From NCBI GenBank assembly GCA_038217425.1, contig JBBQPM010000288.1, positions 1-6,455 of the forward strand: 6,455 nt of DNA. The letters are read 5' to 3'. The position numbers and the translations under genes were made by a program. The notes below the pieces were generated by a model. The model did not search any database and was not told the origin of the DNA. It saw only the letters and a program-made list of their open reading frames with translations. Position 1 is the stretch's first letter; every line of letters begins with the position of its first letter. This document shows positions 1-6,333 of the stretch, one piece after another. The stretch is from JAIEPT01 sp038217425. Lineage in GTDB: Bacteria; Planctomycetota; Planctomycetia; Gemmatales; Gemmataceae.

Positions 1-12
1 AGGGCGAAATAT

Positions 13-50
13 GGGCCAACAGGCCCCCAAAGGAGGGCCAACGGCCCCCT
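13..50 (+). repeat. Tandem pair of GC-rich hairpin units
   Basis: GGGCCAACAGGCCCCC at 13-28 is followed by GGGCCAACGGCCCCC at 35-49, a near-identical direct repeat with a 22-base period. Each unit is also self-complementary: GGGCC pairs with GGCCC across a loop of three or four bases. The second unit can extend to about eight pairs (31-39 with 43-50) if the A at 34 is bulged. No T-run follows, so it is not a typical intrinsic terminator. It may be an end-of-transcript structure for an upstream gene, a REP-like element or a leader structure for tal. Confidence 0.55.
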
Positions 51-140
51 GAATGGGTCAAAAATCGACCTTGAACTCTCATCAGGGGCCGCAAGTCGTT
101 TGCTGATCCAAAAAACAGGCGCTACTTCAGCGCATCCCTA

Positions 141-145
141 AAGGA
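141..145 (+). promoter_or_regulatory. Ribosome binding site of tal
   Basis: AAGGA lies five bases before the ATG at 151. It is the best Shine-Dalgarno match near this start and supports that ATG. With the GGAG before gnd it is one of two clear ribosome binding sites in the operon. Confidence 0.7.
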
Positions 146-150
146 AAATC

Positions 151-1236
151 ATGAGATCCACCCAAAAACTCCACGACCTCGGCCAAAGCATTTGGCTCGA
201 TACCATCACCCGCGACCTGTTGACCAGCGGCACGCTCAAACGTTATATCGCCGAGTTATCGGTCACTGGCCTGACGTCGAATCCGACGATCTTCGACCAG
301 GCCCTCGAGAACAGCCATGCCTATGACGAGTCCATCCGCGAGAAAGTGAAGTCCGGCATGGCCGACGAGGCGTTGTTCTTCGAACTTGCGCTGGAAGATC
401 TTACGCAGGCCGCCGACATGTTCAGGCCGATTTACGACCGCACGAACGGCGTGGATGGCTGGGTGTCGCTGGAAGTCTCGCCCTTGCTGGCCTATGACAC
501 TGCGGGCACCATCACCGCCGCCAAGGAACTTCACGCCCGGGCGAAACGGCCCAATCTCTTCATCAAGATTCCTGGCACAGCGCAAGGGCTGCCGGCGATC
601 GAGGAAGCGATTTTTGCGGGAGTACCGGTCAATGTAACGCTGCTGTTTTCGCGCGAGCATTACGTGGCGGCGGCAGAAGCCTATCTGCGCGGCATCGAAC
701 GGCGCGTCGAAGCGGGCCTGAACCCTGATGTCGCTTCCGTCGCCTCGTTGTTCCTGAGCCGTTGGGATGTTGCAGTCGCGGGCAAAACATCTGCCGAGTT
801 GCGCAATCGGCTCGGCATCGCCATTGGCCAGCGTACCTACCGGGCATATTGCGATCAAATCGCGTCGCCGCGCTGGCTGCGGCTCTTGAATGCGGGCGCC
901 CGCCCGCAACGCCTGCTCCTGGCCAGCACCGGAACGAAAGATCCAAAAGCCCCGGTCGATCTTTACGTCCAGGCGCTGGCCGCTCCGCTCACGGTGAACA
1001 CGATGCCCGAGAAAACATTGCTGGCTTTCGCCGATCAAGACGATGTCGGTTCGATCCTGGCCGCCGATGGCCGCGACAGCGAGGCGATGTTGCTTCGGTT
1101 TGCCAAAGCCGGAATCGACATCGATGCGCTGGCAGCGCAACTCCAGGACGACGGGGCGAAATCGTTTGTCAAATCCTGGAACGCGCTCATGGAGCGCATC
1201 GCGTCCAAGAGCGAGACGCTGGCGACGGCTCGTTGA
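151..1236 (+). CDS. tal: Transaldolase
   Basis: Cytoplasmic enzyme of the non-oxidative pentose phosphate pathway. It moves a dihydroxyacetone unit between sedoheptulose 7-phosphate and glyceraldehyde 3-phosphate, giving erythrose 4-phosphate and fructose 6-phosphate. The 361-residue length fits the long, mycobacterial/cyanobacterial-type transaldolases rather than the ~317-residue E. coli type. Visible motifs in order are: WLDTI at 15-19 with the catalytic Asp17; TSNPTIF at 42-48; VSLEVSP at 105-111; FIKIPGT at 137-143 with the Schiff-base Lys139; NVTLLFS at 161-167; and STGTKDP followed by TVNTMPE at 259-287. All expected active-site residues are present and no frameshift is seen. The ATG at 151 has a good ribosome binding site, and the protein starts at the usual N-terminal position for the family. 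It is first of four co-directional genes and ends 26 bases before the next start, so co-transcription is likely. In some bacteria long transaldolases are fused to phosphoglucose isomerase; here the isomerase is instead fused to the next gene's kinase. Confidence 0.97.
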   Translation: MRSTQKLHDLGQSIWLDTITRDLLTSGTLKRYIAELSVTGLTSNPTIFDQALENSHAYDESIREKVKSGMADEALFFELALEDLTQAADMFRPIYDRTNGVDGWVSLEVSPLLAYDTAGTITAAKELHARAKRPNLFIKIPGTAQGLPAIEEAIFAGVPVNVTLLFSREHYVAAAEAYLRGIERRVEAGLNPDVASVASLFLSRWDVAVAGKTSAELRNRLGIAIGQRTYRAYCDQIASPRWLRLLNAGARPQRLLLASTGTKDPKAPVDLYVQALAAPLTVNTMPEKTLLAFADQDDVGSILAADGRDSEAMLLRFAKAGIDIDALAAQLQDDGAKSFVKSWNALMERIASKSETLATAR

Positions 1237-1262
1237 ATGTGACTCTCTGGAACGCCCGCACC

Positions 1263-3656
1263 ATGAAAACTCCAAGTAGCCGATCGCTTGCCGAGAAGCC
1301 CTGTCATCGAGTTCTGGTCGTGGATGTGGGCGGCAATCACGTCAAGCTGCTGCTCTCCGGGCAGGAGATCCCGCGACAAATAGATTCCGGGCCGACCATG
1401 ACGCCGCAGCGCATGCTCTCCGGGATCCGCAAGGCAGCCAAGGGCTGGAAGTACGACGTGGTCTCGCTCGGCTATCCGGGCGCGGTTCTCGGCGGCCAGC
1501 CGGTTTCAGAGCCGCACAACCTCGGACCCGGGTGGGTAGGGTTCGACTTTGAGGCAGCGTTCGGTTGTCCCGTCAAGATCATCAACGATGCCGCCCTGCA
1601 AGCTCTGGGGAGCTATGAGGGAGGGAAGATGCTTTTCCTGGGGCTGGGCACCGGCCTGGGCTCCGCCATGGTCGTGGACGGCATTGTCGAACCGATGGAG
1701 TTGGCTCATTTGCCGTACAAAAAGGGATCCTTCGAAGACTACGTCGGCGCTCAGAAGTTGGAGGACATGGGAAAGAGGAAATGGCGAAAGTACGTCACGG
1801 ACGTGGTGAACCGCCTGATCGCCGCGCTCAATCCCGGCGATATCGTCCTTGGCGGAGGCAATGCTGACATGCTCAAGAAGCTGCCGCCCGGTTGCCGGGC
1901 GGGCGACAACGCCAATGCATTCCTCGGAGGGTTTCGCCTGTGGGAGGAAACCAACAAATGGAAGGCGTCCGCGCAGTCCGTATCCCAGCCGTTGGCGTTG
2001 CGCGACTCCAGCAGAACGACCCATCTCCCACCTCTGAAGAAGCGCGCCGCGTGGAAGGCACTCGCCTCCCACCATAAGCAGGTCAAAAAACTGCACCTGC
2101 GCGAGCTGTTTGCGCAAGATCCGAAGCGGGGACAGCGCCTCACCCTTGAGGCGGCGGGCTTGTTTCTGGACTACTCGAAAAACCGGGTCACCGACAAGTC
2201 GCTCAAGTTGCTCTTGAAATTGGCGCAAGATTGCGGCCTGCGCTCCGCCATCGACGCCATGTTTCGGGGCGAGAAGATCAACGTCACCGAACAACGCGCC
2301 GTGTTGCACGTGGCACTGCGCGCGCCGAAAGGACAGGCGATCGTCGTGGACGGAAGGAACATTGTTCCGGATGTCCACGCTGTGCTCGACCGGATGGCCG
2401 ACTTTGCCGACCGCGTGCGCAGCGGAGCGTGGAAGGGTCACACCGGCAATCGCATCAAGAACGTCATCAACATCGGCATCGGTGGTTCCGACCTGGGGCC
2501 GGTGATGGCCTACGAAGCGCTCCGGCACTACAGCGACCGCCGCCTGAATGTGCGGTTCGTCTCGAACGTGGATGGCGCCGACTTTGTGGAAGCGACGCGT
2601 GATCTCGATCCTGCCGAGACGCTGTTCATCGTGGCTTCGAAGACCTTCACCACCATGGAGACGATGATCAACGCGCAAAGCGCGCGTGCCTGGTTGCTCA
2701 AAGGACTCGGCACCAACCGCAGGTCCGTGGCCAAGCATTTCGTCGCGGTTTCCACTAGTGCGGAAAAGGTGGCGGCGTTCGGTATTGACCCGGCAAACAT
2801 GTTCGAGTTCTGGGACTGGGTCGGGGGGCGGTATTCGATGTGCTCGGCAATCGGTCTCGTGACGATGATCGCCATCGGTCCCGGCCATTTCCGCGAGTTA
2901 CTCGACGGCTTTCACCAGATGGACGAACATTTCCGCACCGCGCCATTCGAGCAGAATCTGCCGGTGCTCATGGGGCTGCTGTCTGTCTGGAACAACAACT
3001 TTTTCGGGGCGCAGACGGTCGCGGTCCTCCCTTACGAACAATATCTCAAGCGGTTCCCGGCGTATCTGCAGCAGTTGACGATGGAGAGCAACGGCAAGCA
3101 TGTCCGGCTCGACGGGAAGACGGTTGACTACGACACCGGTCCGATCGTCTGGGGCGAACCCGGCACCAACGGCCAGCATTCCTTTTACCAGTTGATCCAT
3201 CAGGGCACCCGACGCATTCCGTGCGACTTCATCGCGTTCGGCAGCGCGCTCACGCCGCTGGGCCGGCACCATGACGTCCTGCTGGCAAATGTCCTGGCTC
3301 AGGCCGAGGCCCTCGCTTTTGGCAAAACACCGAAGGAGGTCCGGGCCGACGGCGTGCCTGCCGGATCGGTGCCGCACCGGGTATTCGAGGGCAACCGCCC
3401 GTCGAATCTGATTCTCGCGGACCGGCTCACACCCGCGGTTCTCGGCGCGCTTGTGGCGCTTTATGAACACAGTGTTTTCACCCAGGGCGCGATCTGGGGT
3501 ATCGATCCCTTTGACCAATGGGGCGTTGAACTGGGCAAGGTACTGGCGCAACGCATCATTCCTGAACTTGAAACCCGGACTGCGCCCAAACCGGCGCATG
3601 ACAGCTCCACCAACAACCTGATCCGGCGTCTTCGGGCCATGAAGAAGTCGAAGTGA
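1263..3656 (+). CDS. pgi: Fusion: ROK (polyphosphate-)glucokinase-like domain + glucose-6-phosphate isomerase
   Basis: One 797-residue frame holds two enzymes. Residues ~14-230 are a ROK kinase most like polyphosphate glucokinase: phosphate loop DVGGNHVK (21-28), GYPGAV (70-75), NLGPGWVGFD (86-95), NDA with catalytic Asp109, GLGTGLGSA (127-135), ELAH (146-149), and nucleotide-site-like LGGGNAD (196-202). The ROK zinc-cysteine motif is absent, as in polyphosphate glucokinases. Residues ~231-258 are a linker. Residues ~259-797 are a full isomerase: GIGGSDLGP (405-413), SKTFTTMETM (459-468), GGRYSMCSAIGL (521-532), TMESNGK with Glu608, GTNGQHSF with His639, and QWGVELGKV with Lys759. Glu608 and His639 sit 253 positions after E. 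coli Pgi E355 and H386, and Lys759 is 245 after K514, so the domain is near full length. The product would be glucose to glucose 6-phosphate to fructose 6-phosphate in one chain. The phosphate donor (polyphosphate or ATP) cannot be read from sequence. ATG 1263 is preferred because the kinase fold begins just after it, but its ribosome binding site is weak (GGA, 11 bases upstream), suggesting coupling to tal. An in-frame GTG at 1239 is less likely. Confidence 0.94.
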   Translation: MKTPSSRSLAEKPCHRVLVVDVGGNHVKLLLSGQEIPRQIDSGPTMTPQRMLSGIRKAAKGWKYDVVSLGYPGAVLGGQPVSEPHNLGPGWVGFDFEAAFGCPVKIINDAALQALGSYEGGKMLFLGLGTGLGSAMVVDGIVEPMELAHLPYKKGSFEDYVGAQKLEDMGKRKWRKYVTDVVNRLIAALNPGDIVLGGGNADMLKKLPPGCRAGDNANAFLGGFRLWEETNKWKASAQSVSQPLALRDSSRTTHLPPLKKRAAWKALASHHKQVKKLHLRELFAQDPKRGQRLTLEAAGLFLDYSKNRVTDKSLKLLLKLAQDCGLRSAIDAMFRGEKINVTEQRAVLHVALRAPKGQAIVVDGRNIVPDVHAVLDRMADFADRVRSGAWKGHTGNRIKNVINIGIGGSDLGPVMAYEALRHYSDRRLNVRFVSNVDGADFVEATRDLDPAETLFIVASKTFTTMETMINAQSARAWLLKGLGTNRRSVAKHFVAVSTSAEKVAAFGIDPANMFEFWDWVGGRYSMCSAIGLVTMIAIGPGHFRELLDGFHQMDEHFRTAPFEQNLPVLMGLLSVWNNNFFGAQTVAVLPYEQYLKRFPAYLQQLTMESNGKHVRLDGKTVDYDTGPIVWGEPGTNGQHSFYQLIHQGTRRIPCDFIAFGSALTPLGRHHDVLLANVLAQAEALAFGKTPKEVRADGVPAGSVPHRVFEGNRPSNLILADRLTPAVLGALVALYEHSVFTQGAIWGIDPFDQWGVELGKVLAQRIIPELETRTAPKPAHDSSTNNLIRRLRAMKKSK

Positions 3657-3664
3657 CAGCCCCT

Positions 3665-3687
3665 GGTAGGGCACCTCGCCAACTACC
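3665..3687 (+). other. Intergenic hairpin between pgi and gnd
   Basis: GGTAG (3665-3669) plus GGC (3670-3672) can pair with GCC (3678-3680) plus CTACC (3683-3687), leaving a five-base loop and a two-base AA bulge. No T-run follows, only an ATCA/ATCG-rich stretch, so an intrinsic terminator is unlikely. It sits in the operon's widest gap (62 bases) and could be a processing or mRNA stability structure. The function is inferred. Confidence 0.35.
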
Positions 3688-3706
3688 CTAAATCAATCAA
3701 TCGATC

Positions 3707-3710
3707 GGAG
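3707..3710 (+). promoter_or_regulatory. Ribosome binding site deciding the gnd start
   Basis: GGAG ends eight bases before the ATG at 3719, which is ideal spacing. The competing in-frame GTG at 3710 overlaps this motif and would have no ribosome binding site of its own, so the ATG is chosen. Confidence 0.7.
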
Positions 3711-3718
3711 TGACTGTT

Positions 3719-4747
3719 ATGAAAAAAGCGCAAATCGGAATGATCGGCTTGGGCCGCATGGGCTCGAACATGGTGCGCCGTCTTCTCAAGGGCGGACATC
3801 GATGCGTGGTCTTCAACCGTTCGCCGCAGAAGATTGCAGAGTTGGCCAACGAGGGGGCGGTGGGCGCGTCCTCGCTGGCTGACTTGGTCACGAAGCTGGA
3901 ACCACCGCGCGCGATCTGGATGATGGTGCCGGTGGCATCGGTCGAGGAACTCATTGCCGATCTGCTGCCGCACCTCGCGCCCGGCGACAGTTTGATCGAC
4001 GGAGGTAATTCCTACTACGTGGAGGACATCCGGCGGGCGAAATCACTCGCGGCCAAAAAGATCCACTACATTGATTGCGGGACCAGCGGCGGCGTGATGG
4101 GTCTGGAGCGAGGCTACTGCCTGATGATCGGCGGTGCGAAGCAAGCGGTGGGCCATCTCGAGCCGGTGTTCAAAACTCTCGCGCCGGGGGCCGGCGACAT
4201 TGCGCGCACGCCGGGCCGCGAGAAGGTCGAGGGAACTGCTGAAGACGGCTATTTGCACTGCGGGCCGAGTGGAGCCGGTCATTTTGTCAAGATGGTTCAC
4301 AACGGCATTGAATATGGCCTCATGGCCGCTTATGCCGAGGGCATGAATATTCTCGCCCACGCCAATGTGGGCAAGAACCAGCAGGCTGCAGATGCCGAGA
4401 CGACGCCGTTGCGCAATCCCGAAGAGTTCCAGTTCGATCTCAACCTGCGCGATATCGCCGAGGTCTGGCGACGCGGCAGCGTGATCTCCTCGTGGCTGCT
4501 GGATCTGACCGCGTCGGCACTGCTCAAGGACCCGAAGCTCGCCAGGTTTGAAGGCCGGGTGTCCGATTCGGGCGAGGGCCGGTGGACGATCAAAGCCGCC
4601 ATAGACGAATCCGTGCCTGCGCCGGTGCTCAGCGCGGCGCTCTATTCGCGTTTCAGTTCGCGAGGTGAGGCGGAGTTCGCCGACAAACTGTTGTCAGCCA
4701 TGCGTTTCGAGTTCGGTGGACACCACGAAAAATCAGCCAGCGAGTAA
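3719..4747 (+). CDS. gnd: 6-phosphogluconate dehydrogenase, decarboxylating (short type)
   Basis: Cytoplasmic enzyme that oxidises and decarboxylates 6-phosphogluconate to ribulose 5-phosphate, producing CO2 and a reduced nicotinamide cofactor. At 342 residues it belongs to the short YqeC/Gnd class, not the ~470-residue E. coli type. An N-terminal Rossmann fold opens with GMIGLGRMGSNM (7-18). DGGNSYY is at 94-100 and the substrate motif GTSGGVMGLERG at 121-132. HCGPSGAGHFVKMVHNGIEYG (180-200) holds catalytic Lys191 and Glu198, matching E. coli Gnd K183 and E190. The all-helical C-terminal domain follows, including DIAEVWRRGSVISSWLLDL (245-263). After the second strand the sequence reads VFNRSP (31-36). 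An Asn-Arg-Ser here resembles NADP-binding members, whereas NAD-preferring short enzymes usually carry an acidic residue. NADP use is thus inferred, not shown. The ATG at 3719 is backed by GGAG at 3707-3710. zwf follows after eight bases, so the two dehydrogenases are almost certainly co-translated. Confidence 0.96.
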   Translation: MKKAQIGMIGLGRMGSNMVRRLLKGGHRCVVFNRSPQKIAELANEGAVGASSLADLVTKLEPPRAIWMMVPVASVEELIADLLPHLAPGDSLIDGGNSYYVEDIRRAKSLAAKKIHYIDCGTSGGVMGLERGYCLMIGGAKQAVGHLEPVFKTLAPGAGDIARTPGREKVEGTAEDGYLHCGPSGAGHFVKMVHNGIEYGLMAAYAEGMNILAHANVGKNQQAADAETTPLRNPEEFQFDLNLRDIAEVWRRGSVISSWLLDLTASALLKDPKLARFEGRVSDSGEGRWTIKAAIDESVPAPVLSAALYSRFSSRGEAEFADKLLSAMRFEFGGHHEKSASE

Positions 4748-4755
4748 CCGACATC

Positions 4756-6168
4756 ATGGGCAAAAAGGCGAAGCGACAACCGCAGTCCGATGCGCTTGTC
4801 TTCTTTGGGGCCACCGGCGATCTGGCTTTCAAGAAGATCTTCCCGGCGTTGCAGGCCCTGGTAAAACACGGCCAGCTCGATGTGCCGGTCATCGGCGTGG
4901 GCCGCTCGGACTGGTCCGACGACCAACTGCGGGCGCGGGCGCGCGCGAGCATCAAGAAGCACGGAGTTTTCGATTCCGCCGCAGCCAAAAAGCTTTGCGC
5001 TCTGTTGCGTTATGTCAGTGTGGACTATGCCGCTGCGGAATCCTTTGTGGCCCTGCGTGAGGCCTTGGGCAAAGCCCGGCGCCCGGCGCACTACCTGGCC
5101 ATTCCGCCCAGAATGTTCGGCGTCGTGGTGAAACACCTGGAGAAGTCCGGCTGTGCCAAGGGTGCGCGCGTGCTTGTCGAAAAGCCCTTCGGTCGCGACC
5201 TCGCCTCTGCCAGGAAACTCAATCGGATCCTGCTTAAAACCTTCGCCGAGCTGGATATTTTCCGCATTGACCATTTCCTTGGAAAACGGGCCGTGAACAA
5301 CCTGCTGTTTTTCCGCTTCGCGAATGCGATTCTGGAGCCTGTTTGGAATCGCCACTACATCGAGAGCGTGCAGATCACGTTGGCGGAAGACTTCGGCGTT
5401 CAGGGCCGGGGCGGCTTCTATGAAGAGACGGGTGCCGTCCGCGATGTGATCCAGAATCACCTGTTCCAAGTGCTGACGCATCTGGCCATGGAAGCAGCGG
5501 CGGGCAATGACAGTGAATCCCTTCGCGATGAAAAGATCAAACTCCTCAAAGCCATCGCGCCGTTGAAAAAGAAGAACCTCGTTCGCGGCCAATTCCAGGG
5601 CTATCGCAACGAGCAGGGTGTGGCGCCGGATTCCCAGGTAGAGACGTATGCCGCCATACGACTGGACATTGATTCGGATCGCTGGCGAGGAGTGCCCTTT
5701 TTTCTGCGGACCGGCAAATGTCTACCCGCCACCGGCACGGAAGTCGTGGTCCGGCTCCGACAAGCCGCGTCCCAGGCTGAAAGACCCGGTCTGCGACACA
5801 ACACGTTGCGATTGCAGATCAACCCTGAGATCCGCTTCACGCTGGGGCTCAATGTGCTGGGCTCCGAAGACCAGAGGGCAGGGCAGGCGGTGGAACTGGT
5901 AGCCTGTCACGAACCAGACGCTGGCGAGCCGTCCGCTTACGAACGTGTGCTCGCAGACGCCATGGCGGGAGACCCCACGCTCTTCGCCCGGCAAGACTAT
6001 GCGGAAGAAGCATGGCGCATCGTCGATGCAGCCCTCAAGGCGGACACGCCTGTGCATGAATACAAGCCCAATACCTGGGGACCGAAAGCAGCACGGCGAA
6101 TCACCCCGGCTGGCGGCTGGCACAACCCCGACGGCGGCGGCGAGTCCAAAATGAAGGCGTGCTCATGA
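4756..6168 (+). CDS. zwf: Glucose-6-phosphate 1-dehydrogenase
   Basis: Catalyses the first, committed step of the oxidative pentose phosphate pathway: glucose 6-phosphate to 6-phosphoglucono-1,5-lactone with NAD(P) reduction. The 470 residues are slightly shorter than E. coli Zwf (491) but complete. The nucleotide-binding segment FFGATGDLAFKK is at 16-27 with Lys26. EKPFGRDLASARKLN is at 142-156. The substrate signature RIDHFLGK is at 170-177 with Asp172 and His173. ESVQITLAED (203-212) and IQNHLFQ (232-238) with catalytic His235 follow. These residues align at a constant offset of five from Leuconostoc K21, D177, H178 and H240. The signature is usually RIDHYLGKE; here Phe replaces Tyr and Arg follows the Lys in place of Glu. 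The C-terminus ends in a Gly-rich tail. The start is eight bases after the gnd stop with only a weak Shine-Dalgarno, pointing to translational coupling. The final ATGA overlaps a short downstream frame, as if another operon gene once followed. Confidence 0.97.
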   Translation: MGKKAKRQPQSDALVFFGATGDLAFKKIFPALQALVKHGQLDVPVIGVGRSDWSDDQLRARARASIKKHGVFDSAAAKKLCALLRYVSVDYAAAESFVALREALGKARRPAHYLAIPPRMFGVVVKHLEKSGCAKGARVLVEKPFGRDLASARKLNRILLKTFAELDIFRIDHFLGKRAVNNLLFFRFANAILEPVWNRHYIESVQITLAEDFGVQGRGGFYEETGAVRDVIQNHLFQVLTHLAMEAAAGNDSESLRDEKIKLLKAIAPLKKKNLVRGQFQGYRNEQGVAPDSQVETYAAIRLDIDSDRWRGVPFFLRTGKCLPATGTEVVVRLRQAASQAERPGLRHNTLRLQINPEIRFTLGLNVLGSEDQRAGQAVELVACHEPDAGEPSAYERVLADAMAGDPTLFARQDYAEEAWRIVDAALKADTPVHEYKPNTWGPKAARRITPAGGWHNPDGGGESKMKACS

Positions 6169-6239
6169 AGTCCTCGATTCACACCGATGCCGATCCGGCC
6201 ACGTGGTACGACCGCAAGCTGTGGAGGCACTATTCATGA
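6165..6239 (+). pseudogene. Short coding-like frame coupled to zwf; possible truncated operon gene
   Basis: The zwf stop overlaps an ATG in the arrangement ATGA (6165-6168), the usual sign of a coupled next gene. The new frame runs 24 codons (MKSSIHTDADPATWYDRKLW, then RHYS) and stops at 6237-6239. Its third codon positions are mostly G or C, like the genes upstream. A second ATG at 6236 overlaps this stop and opens another 33-codon GC-rich frame ending at 6337. I do not recognise either peptide. A truncated or frameshifted next gene is plausible, and 6-phosphogluconolactonase would be the expected neighbour, but the peptide shows no motif of that family. It could also be chance. Confidence 0.25.
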
Positions 6240-6316
6240 TCGCCGCCGGGCCGCTCCCAAGGGCGAACACCGCAATGCGCAACAGCGCCCCAAAGGACCT
6301 CAATATAACTGGGATC

Positions 6317-6333
6317 AGTAGTGTCCGGTTTAT
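6317..6333 (-). mobile_element. Possible insertion-sequence terminal repeat
   Basis: CAGTAGTGTCCGGTTTA (+ strand, 6316-6332 region) looks like an insertion-sequence end: GTGTCC near the edge, followed inward by an AT-rich stretch and a stop codon of an outward-reading frame. It lies where base composition changes. Only one end is in the window, so neither the partner repeat nor a target duplication can be seen. The family and exact border are unknown. Confidence 0.2.

Larger units (their letters stand above)
1..150 (+). other. Operon leader region upstream of tal
   Basis: This 150-base stretch has no convincing gene. Bases 13-50 carry two small GC-rich hairpin units, listed separately. Bases 56-70 can form a weak hairpin in which GGTC pairs with GACC around an A-rich loop. 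A TTGAAC at 71-76 resembles a -35 box, but I find no good -10 box at normal spacing, so no promoter is called. The last ten bases contain the tal ribosome binding site. The operon promoter could lie here or left of the window. Confidence 0.5.

Noticed and set aside
762..1262. N-terminal 167-residue extension of the kinase-isomerase frame overlapping tal
   Set aside because: It reads through the well-conserved transaldolase in another frame and has no recognisable domain; the kinase fold begins just after the ATG at 1263.
1239..1262. In-frame GTG start for the fusion protein
   Set aside because: It has no ribosome binding site and adds eight residues with no family support; ATG 1263 is simpler, although its own ribosome binding site is weak.
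256..1275. 339-codon minus-strand open frame
   Set aside because: Antisense shadow of the transaldolase gene; Arg-rich translation with no recognisable domain.
1506..2888. 460-codon minus-strand open frame
   Set aside because: It lies wholly opposite the conserved kinase and isomerase domains; long antisense frames are common in GC-rich genes, and its translation shows no family motif.
3665..3700. Terminator between pgi and gnd
   Set aside because: A hairpin is present but no T-run follows, and gnd is co-directional with a good ribosome binding site.
3710..3718. GTG start for gnd, three codons upstream
   Set aside because: It overlaps the GGAG that serves the ATG at 3719 and adds only three residues before the conserved N-terminus.
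4642..5592. 316-codon minus-strand open frame
   Set aside because: Antisense shadow across the gnd/zwf junction; both sense genes have full catalytic motifs.
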